Positions 58,324-64,000 of a stretch of DNA of 64,000 nucleotides are shown piece after piece; positions within the stretch are counted from its first letter, which is position 1, and every line of letters begins with the position of its first letter. The stretch spans positions 4,712,001-4,776,000 of the forward strand of contig NZ_CP192738.1 of NCBI RefSeq assembly GCF_050749805.1, in the 5' to 3' direction. Under the pieces are notes generated by a model, which saw nothing but the letters and a program-made list of their open reading frames with translations, had not been told where the DNA came from and did no database searches. This stretch comes from Hahella sp018986435. GTDB lineage: Bacteria; Pseudomonadota; Gammaproteobacteria; Pseudomonadales; Oleiphilaceae. Position numbers and translations under genes: made by a program.

Positions 58324-58920
58324 ATGATTCGCATCACCGAACGCTATATCGAGACCGGACAGACGCCCGCCGTCGCTGGCGTCATCAGCCTGACTTACGA
58401 TGAACGCAAACGCGGCCGTTTGCGCGCCCAAACCCAGTCTGGAGAAGATGTCGGGCTGTTTCTGGAACGCGGCAAAACCCTGCTGGACGGCGACCTGCTG
58501 CTGGCGGAAAACGGAAACGTCTATGCCATCAGCGCCGCGCCGGAAACCGTCGCCACCGCGCAGGCCAGCGAAGCGCGTCAGTTTGCGCAAATTTGCTATC
58601 ACCTGGGCAACCGACATACGCCGCTACAGATTGGCGAACTCTGGGTGCGCTTCCAACCGGACCATGTTCTGGAGGATCTGTGCCGCCTGTATGGATTGGA
58701 AGTCGTGCGAGAATCTGCGCCGTTCAATCCTGAAAACGGTGCCTATGGTGGACATAGCGGACATGGCGGACATGGCGGCCACCATCATGGCCACGACCAC
58801 TCTCACGACCAGAATCGCCACGACGCCAGAGAGCTCAGTGCGCGTTACCATTTTCACGGGCCGGATCATGAACATCCACATGATCATGTTCACCTTCATT
58901 CACACCCTCACGAGCATTAA
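58324..58920 (+). CDS. ureE: Urease accessory protein UreE, His-rich nickel chaperone
   Basis: Nickel-binding metallochaperone that hands nickel to the urease maturation complex, 198 residues. The N-terminal domain (about 1-75) and the metal-binding domain (75-140, with CYHLGNRHTPLQIGELWVRF) are normal. The C-terminal 55 residues are extremely rich in His (HSGHGGHGGHHHGHDHSH, then HEHPHDHVHLHSHPHEH), the form that also stores nickel. It overlaps nothing and is followed by ureF after 14 bases. Confidence 0.95.
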   Translation: MIRITERYIETGQTPAVAGVISLTYDERKRGRLRAQTQSGEDVGLFLERGKTLLDGDLLLAENGNVYAISAAPETVATAQASEARQFAQICYHLGNRHTPLQIGELWVRFQPDHVLEDLCRLYGLEVVRESAPFNPENGAYGGHSGHGGHGGHHHGHDHSHDQNRHDARELSARYHFHGPDHEHPHDHVHLHSHPHEH

Positions 58921-58934
58921 AGGACTTGCCGCCC

Positions 58935-59603
58935 ATGCCGCCTTTAGCGTTGCTGAAACTCATGAACCTGACCAGCCCGGCCTTACCTGTAGGCGCCTTC
59001 GCCTATTCGCAGGGCTTGGAGTGGGCCATTGATCACGGCGGCGTCGACACGCCGGAAAAAATCCACGACTGGCTGCAGGGGGTGATCAGCCAGGGACTCG
59101 GGAAAACCGATCTGCCGGTGTTGTTCAAGCTGCTGCAGGCCTGGCGCGCCAATGACCACGAACAAATCACCTACTGGAACGCCTGGCTGCTCGCCGCTCG
59201 CGAAACCCAGGAGTTGCTGGACGAAGACCGCCATGTGGGCAAAGCCCTGGCCAAGCTTCTGCGGGACCTGGGCGTCCCCGGCGCGGAGCCCTGGCTGGAG
59301 CGACCAGCGTCCCTGCTGACGCTGTGGACGCTGGCTTGCACGCACTGGGACATTGATGCGGAGAACGCCGCCGTAGGATTTCTGTGGAGCTGGCTGGAAA
59401 ACCAGATCGCCGTGGCGGGGAAGACACTGCCGCTGGCGCAGACGGCGGCGCAGCGCATATTGCAGCGACTGATGCCCATTCTGACCGAGACGGTTGCAGC
59501 CGCAACGCAGATAAAAGAAGAAAATTTCGGCGCGTCCCTGCCCGGCTGGGCCATGGCCTGCGCCCAACACGAAACGCAATACTCGCGCCTGTTCCGATCC
59601 TGA
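58935..59603 (+). CDS. ureF: Urease accessory protein UreF
   Basis: Maturation protein that gates UreG's GTPase in the UreDFG complex, all helical, 222 residues. SPALPVGAFAYSQGLEWAID at the N-terminus is diagnostic. I start at the ATG at 58935 (MPPLALLK), ten bases after AGGA; an in-frame TTG at 58926 is less likely. It ends QHETQYSRLFRS, as UreF does. Confidence 0.95.
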   Translation: MPPLALLKLMNLTSPALPVGAFAYSQGLEWAIDHGGVDTPEKIHDWLQGVISQGLGKTDLPVLFKLLQAWRANDHEQITYWNAWLLAARETQELLDEDRHVGKALAKLLRDLGVPGAEPWLERPASLLTLWTLACTHWDIDAENAAVGFLWSWLENQIAVAGKTLPLAQTAAQRILQRLMPILTETVAAATQIKEENFGASLPGWAMACAQHETQYSRLFRS

Positions 59604-59647
59604 ACAGGCGCGCAGGACAATAAACATCATCTGGAGGTAACGCTTTT

Positions 59648-60262
59648 ATGAGCACACAAACTTTGCGCGTCGGCATCGGCGGCCCGGTGGGTTCCGGCAA
59701 AACAGCGCTGGTGGCCCGTCTGTGCCAGGAGCTGCGGGAACGCTTTAATATCGCCGTGGTCACCAACGATATCTATACAGAAGAAGACGCCCAGTTTCTG
59801 ATCCGCAATCAGGCGCTCACCGAAGATCGCATCATCGGTGTGGAAACCGGCGGCTGTCCTCATACCGCCATTCGGGAAGACGCCTCCATGAACCTCGCCG
59901 CCATCGACACCCTGACGGCGCGCCATCCCGGACTCGATCTGGTGCTGGTGGAAAGCGGCGGCGATAACCTGAGCGCCACGTTCAGCCCGGAGCTGTCTGA
60001 CCTGACCCTGTATGTCATCGATGTTTCCGCTGGCGATAAAATTCCCCGCAAAGGCGGTCCAGGCATCACCAAGTCCGACCTTCTGATCATCAACAAGACC
60101 GATCTGGCGCCAATCGTAGGCGCTTCATTGGAGGTCATGGATCGCGACGCCAGGAAAATGCGCGGTGACAAACCCTTTATTTTCAGTAATATGAAGACCG
60201 GCGAAGGCCTGCAGGACATCATCAGTTTTATTATTGACCAAGGTATGCTGCAAGCGGCTTAG
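59648..60262 (+). CDS. ureG: Urease accessory GTPase UreG
   Basis: GTPase that powers nickel insertion, 204 residues. The P-loop is IGGPVGSGKTALVARL, the metal-binding Cys-Pro-His is in TGGCPHTAIREDAS, the G3-region motif is VLVESGGDNL and the base-recognition motif is INKTDLAP. NDIYTEEDAQFL is invariant in UreG. It is the last maturation gene and precedes the nickel permease. Confidence 0.97.
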   Translation: MSTQTLRVGIGGPVGSGKTALVARLCQELRERFNIAVVTNDIYTEEDAQFLIRNQALTEDRIIGVETGGCPHTAIREDASMNLAAIDTLTARHPGLDLVLVESGGDNLSATFSPELSDLTLYVIDVSAGDKIPRKGGPGITKSDLLIINKTDLAPIVGASLEVMDRDARKMRGDKPFIFSNMKTGEGLQDIISFIIDQGMLQAA

Positions 60263-60314
60263 CGTCCCCAGCGGACGACGACACAGCACTCATTTCCAAC
60301 AAGGGAGCAGATTA

Positions 60315-60908
60315 ATGCGATTCACCAAAGCTCAATTTCTACTACTTACCACTGGCCTGGGCGCCTCCATGGCCGCAGTCGCCCATCCGGGACACGGCGT
60401 CGTCGGCGGATTTTTCTCTGGATTGACTCACCCCATGTTCGGCCTGGATCACCTTGTCGCCATGTTGGGCGTAGGCTTCCTGGCTTGGAAAACCGGCCAG
60501 AAAGCGCGTCTGTTGCTGGCGTTTCTCGGCGCCATGCTGACCGGCGGCCTGCTGGCTGCCTCAAGCGTTAGCCTGCCGATTCCTGAAGCCATGATCACCG
60601 CTTCTTTGTTCGTCCTTGGCGCTGCACTGCTGGTGGCGGGAAACAGCCGTATGCTGACTCTCGCTGCGGCGCCGCTGGTGGCTTTATTCGCAGTTTTCCA
60701 TGGCTACGCCCATGTCGCCGAGCAACCCGCCGGCGCAGATTCATTCAGCTACGTCAGCGGATTCATTCTGGCGACGGCGATGATTCAGCTGGTTGGCTGG
60801 GGCGTTGCGGCGCTAGCCAAACGTTATGAAAAAACCAACGCCACCCGCAAAACCCTTGGCGCTGGCGCAATCGCCACAGGCGTCGCCGCGGTAGCTTCCG
60901 CTTTCTGA
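60315..60908 (+). CDS. hupE: HupE/UreJ-type nickel permease
   Basis: Small inner-membrane protein of 197 residues with about six hydrophobic segments and a cleavable leader (TTGLGASMAAVAH). The family signature HPMFGLDHLVAMLGVGFLAW is complete, as are the leading HPGHG and the later FAVFHGYAHVAEQP, whose histidines are thought to bind nickel. I start at the ATG at 60315 with GGGAG upstream. It closes the urease operon and is followed by a strong hairpin. Confidence 0.92.
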   Translation: MRFTKAQFLLLTTGLGASMAAVAHPGHGVVGGFFSGLTHPMFGLDHLVAMLGVGFLAWKTGQKARLLLAFLGAMLTGGLLAASSVSLPIPEAMITASLFVLGAALLVAGNSRMLTLAAAPLVALFAVFHGYAHVAEQPAGADSFSYVSGFILATAMIQLVGWGVAALAKRYEKTNATRKTLGAGAIATGVAAVASAF

Positions 60909-61235
60909 TAGTGAGCGACTCCCTGCGTCCGTGTCGGTAATTACCCACGGACGCACTTTCCCCGCCCCCCTCGTAAGCCAACTTCGCTGACATCTTCCAT
61001 CCCACTGTAAAATCAGCGTTGGCGTTTCCCTCAATTTTTTCCTATGTTATTACCCTGCAGTAACGGAATAACGAGCAGTATCGGAGCTAGTAGTCCGCAG
61101 TTAGCGATTAATAAATGAAGGCTTCCGGCAGGAGTTCATTTAATGATCAGCGTCAAGTCGCCTCATCACGCGCGCAATCAAAATGAAACCTGCTATCTCC
61201 ACAATAAAACTGCAACCTTAGTGAGGGATTACCAC
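60909..61235. other. Intergenic region after the urease operon
   Basis: Holds the hairpin at 60924-60955. The remainder is the leader of the small gene at 61236, with no further structure that I can name. Confidence 0.5.
60924..60955 (+). terminator. Terminator hairpin of the urease operon
   Basis: A perfect 10-bp GC-rich stem (TGCGTCCGTG / CACGGACGCA) with a 12-base loop, followed by CTTTCC, 15 bases after hupE. Confidence 0.6.
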
Positions 61236-61433
61236 ATGCATAATCAACAACAATTGGAGAGTTTTTCTGACATCGAACTCATGCGGCTCGAAGAGCTGAT
61301 CACGATGAATTTCGATGCCACCGATGAAGACAGCCTGCGTGATTCGCTTGATTTTCTGCAGTCCATCGAACGGGAACTGGGTTATCGCGGCCTGACTGAA
61401 AGTTTCGGCCTGGATCATTCCCAGGCGGCCTGA
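61236..61433 (+). CDS. Small hypothetical protein
   Basis: 65 residues (MHNQQQLESFSDIELMRLEE at the start), acidic and mostly helical, with a good ribosome site (GAGGG) before the ATG at 61236. An in-frame ATG at 61143 would add 31 residues without a ribosome site. I do not recognise it. The helical, acidic character could suit a small adaptor protein, but this is a guess. Confidence 0.5.
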   Translation: MHNQQQLESFSDIELMRLEELITMNFDATDEDSLRDSLDFLQSIERELGYRGLTESFGLDHSQAA

Positions 61434-61668
61434 TCCGTCACGGGCGAATTCAGCGGTATCGCCCCAACTTCGATTTTCTCGCTCAGTTTTTTATCCAGAC
61501 AAGTTTTTATCTCTCGCCCATCCCGCTCTCTCATCTCAGACTTATTCGACCTTAGACGATTACGCAGCTTCTGCGGTGAGCGAATCGGCGTGAATTGCCG
61601 TACAATACCAGTCAAACCGTCGGCGGAATCATCCGCTAAATCATCAGCTTGTCCGGATTGCAGCACTC

Positions 61669-62307
<639 letters not shown>

Positions 62308-62344
62308 GCTGCAGTCCTTTAAGAGCCTTGGAGTCAAGCGAGGA

Positions 62345-62920
62345 TCAGTCGTCCAGACCGCCGCCGCTTTCTTCCATTACTTTACGCAGCTTGCTCATAT
62401 GCGGCTTGACCGCTTCAACGTCTTCAGGCGGCGCGTTCTTGAATTTCTCCATCATCGCCAGCCCTTGTTGCATCATATCGCGCATCATTTTCTTCTGTTC
62501 CGCGCTGATATTCGGATTCTTTTCCAGCTCCGCCAATTGCTGCCTCATGGCGTCCATATCGACTTGCTGCCCCTGCATCTCAATCGCCGCATAGGCGCCG
62601 AAAATACGCAGCGCAGTGCTCGCCCATTCTTCCGGCGTGGAGAAACCGTAGCCTTCTACAATATCCTCAACCTGACCGTACAATCCTGAGGCTTTCAGCG
62701 GCGCGACAATGTCGTCGATATTGGTGGGGATCATTTCGTTGTCTTTTTCGTATTTGGACAACTCTTCTTCGTGCTTGTCGCCCCACTCCTGCACGGCTTT
62801 CTGGGACTTGATCCAGCGATCGATGAGGTCTCCGGTAAGAGGCGCTTCCGCTTGAACAAACAAACTGAAGCAGAATGTGAACAATGCCACGCCTATTTTT
62901 GACAGAGTTCTACTGTGCAT
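62345..62920 (-). CDS. Periplasmic hypothetical protein
   Basis: 191 residues with a clear signal peptide (GVALFTFCFSLFVQAEA). The mature protein is helical and charged, rich in Glu, Lys and Met, with YGFSTPEEWASTALRIFGAY and a Met/Gln-rich part (MRQQLAELEKNP). Proteins of this look are common in marine gammaproteobacteria, but I know no function. It converges on pdxH and is transcribed alone. Confidence 0.75.
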   Translation of the reverse strand: MHSRTLSKIGVALFTFCFSLFVQAEAPLTGDLIDRWIKSQKAVQEWGDKHEEELSKYEKDNEMIPTNIDDIVAPLKASGLYGQVEDIVEGYGFSTPEEWASTALRIFGAYAAIEMQGQQVDMDAMRQQLAELEKNPNISAEQKKMMRDMMQQGLAMMEKFKNAPPEDVEAVKPHMSKLRKVMEESGGGLDD

Positions 62921-63050
62921 ATATTTCTCCGAGTTTCATTGGGTTGCGCTATCGAATAAAAGCGTTTTCTAGTTTGTTATCGCATTTCGAAAATACGCTT
63001 CCGAGTTTAATGGATAATCCGTCTAACGCGCCAGCATAGGCTTTACTACA

Positions 63051-63083
63051 CTCTAATTGTCTGAAGCAATTCAGAGTCTTTTT
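63051..63083 (+). terminator. Terminator-like hairpin upstream of the 63211 gene
   Basis: CTCTAATTG pairs with CAATTCAGAG around a 7-base loop with one bulged C and is followed by TCTTTTT. No plus-strand gene lies just before it. Confidence 0.4.
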
Positions 63084-63137
63084 CATTTCATTTCTTCGTT
63101 TACCCTGCTTAAATACTTGCAGATTCCAAGTAACAGT

Positions 63138-63163
63138 AGCGCTGATGGATCAGCGCTTTTTTT
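63138..63163 (+). terminator. Strong orphan intrinsic terminator
   Basis: A perfect 8-bp stem (AGCGCTGA / TCAGCGCT), loop TGGA and seven T residues. The nearest plus-strand gene upstream is pdxH, which has its own hairpin 830 bases away. This terminator therefore most likely ends a short untranslated RNA, or acts as an attenuator for the next gene. Confidence 0.7.
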
Positions 63164-63210
63164 GTATACGTTCCACTATCCATACTCGCTGCACCATAGG
63201 TTGAATCCAC

Positions 63211-63690
63211 GTGGCCAATTCGCCAAATGACCTGCTATTTGACTGGCTGTCCGTCATGTCTCCGACTTGCGTTCTGAACATCGGTCCGGCGCAGCCGCCC
63301 GCTTTGCTCAGATACAGTGAAGACAGGCAGGTGAATGTGGCCTGCGCCGCCAGGATAGAGGAGATTGCTGGCGCCGATAGCCACCCAGAAGCCGCCATCA
63401 TCAGCGATGCGGTGGAGAAACTTCCCTTCCAGGCGGGACAAGCACTTCTGGCTGCCCCGCGCAATCTGCTGATCCCCAATGTGCTGGCGACCATAGATCA
63501 TGATCAGTCGCCTGAGTGGGACTTTAATCACTTGATCGCATTAGGGTTTCGCCGTCTGGAGATGTTTACCGACCATGGTCGGGCGCTGGCGGTTTACGCT
63601 TATTCCATCACGGATTACAACCCCAAACGGGCCTGGAACAATGCGGAAAACTGGGCGAATCCAGAGAGGTTTGGTAAGTATTGGTGGTAA
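63211..63690 (+). CDS. Conserved hypothetical protein (DUF6231-like)
   Basis: 159 residues, soluble. It opens MANSPNDLLFDWLSVMSPTC and ends in WNNAENWANPERFGKYWW, a tail typical of a small conserved family of Pseudomonas-related bacteria (DUF6231, from memory). The middle has the look of an incomplete methyltransferase-like fold (VLNIGPAQPPALLRY, then LLAAPRNLLIPNVLATIDH), but the cofactor-binding glycines are not convincing. Function unknown. Confidence 0.7.
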   Translation: MANSPNDLLFDWLSVMSPTCVLNIGPAQPPALLRYSEDRQVNVACAARIEEIAGADSHPEAAIISDAVEKLPFQAGQALLAAPRNLLIPNVLATIDHDQSPEWDFNHLIALGFRRLEMFTDHGRALAVYAYSITDYNPKRAWNNAENWANPERFGKYWW

Positions 63691-63732
63691 ACACAACCTC
63701 CGCGTAGTGAACTCGAAAGGCTCAGGATGAGT

Positions 63733-64000
63733 CTACGCAAAGCCGCGCAAACACCCTTCCGCGAATATTTCCAGCACTCTCTGGGCGTCAAAACAATCCT
63801 GTAAATGCGCCTCCAATTGCAACCGCTGCGCGGCGGGAATCTGATCCCGGTATACCGATAAATAAGCGGACATGATGGGACAGGTAAATTCAGGATGAAA
63901 CTGCACGCCCCAGGTGCGATCGCCATAACGGAACGCCTGATGTTTCACGCGCCCGCTGCTGGCCAGATTCACCGCCCCTTCCGGCAGGGTCAATACGGAC
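63733..64000 (-). CDS. Class I glutamine amidotransferase, C-terminal part
   Basis: Only the last 89 codons are in the window; the gene continues past the right edge. The catalytic His-x-Glu is present in TWGVQFHPEFTCPIMSAYL, and the preceding HQAFRYGDR is usual for the GMP-synthase-like amidotransferase group (stand-alone GATase1). The nucleophilic cysteine would lie outside. It would move ammonia from glutamine to an unknown acceptor. Confidence 0.8.
   Translation of the reverse strand, partial: SVLTLPEGAVNLASSGRVKHQAFRYGDRTWGVQFHPEFTCPIMSAYLSVYRDQIPAAQRLQLEAHLQDCFDAQRVLEIFAEGCLRGFA

Noticed and set aside
61415..61666. 83-codon open frame on the minus strand
   Set aside because: No ribosome site and it overlaps the end of the small plus-strand gene; low-complexity charged sequence.

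Overview
The window looks like chromosomal DNA of a motile, marine-type gammaproteobacterium. A Hahella-like member of the Oceanospirillales is my best guess, inferred from gene content (sigma-54-driven flg operon, MvaT-type silencer, MASE2 adenylate cyclase, urt/ure nitrogen cluster, very large NRPS). No marker gene fixes the species. Base composition is moderately GC-rich except for the start and upstream region of the NRPS, which are visibly AT-rich.

Layout. 1-6432 (minus): flagellar rod/hook/ring operon flgBCDEFGHI with a sigma-54 promoter in front of flgB. flgI runs off the left edge and flgE carries a large insertion. 6639-16905: mixed housekeeping and signalling genes: nitroreductase, class III adenylate cyclase, MFS exporter, queF, an ABC-2 exporter pair, two lipoproteins and a degenerate HD-GYP protein. 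17187-20059: Fur-box-controlled ferric iron transporter fbpAB without fbpC. 20127-30884: acyl-CoA ligase, a small zinc-ribbon membrane protein, a TrpXYZ-like ABC transporter, a FIST sensor next to a PAS-GGDEF-EAL protein, a PLP enzyme and a mercaptopyruvate sulfurtransferase.

31462-46554 is the striking part: a single 5030-residue NRPS gene, standing alone, with domain order C-A-T / C-A-T-E / C-A-T / C-A-T-TE. The residues lining the adenylation pockets predict valine for modules 1 and 4. Modules 2 and 3 share one hydrophobic code that I cannot assign with certainty. The predicted product is a starter-capped tetrapeptide, R-Val-D-Xaa-Xaa-Val. The gene is a mosaic: two tracts of about 1.1 kb are identical between modules, and a 9-bp microsatellite sits inside the epimerase. 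An MvaT-type xenogeneic silencer is encoded immediately downstream.

48587-60908 is a nitrogen-scavenging locus. The urea ABC importer urtABCDE (minus) diverges from ureDABCEFG-hupE (plus), encoding urease, its nickel chaperones and a nickel permease. Both sides of the divergent region carry sigma-54-like promoters, so urea uptake, hydrolysis and nickel supply probably answer together to nitrogen limitation. 61236-64000 holds a small unknown gene, pdxH, two conserved hypotheticals and the C-terminal end of a glutamine amidotransferase that runs off the right edge. I saw no tRNA, rRNA, CRISPR array or insertion sequence.
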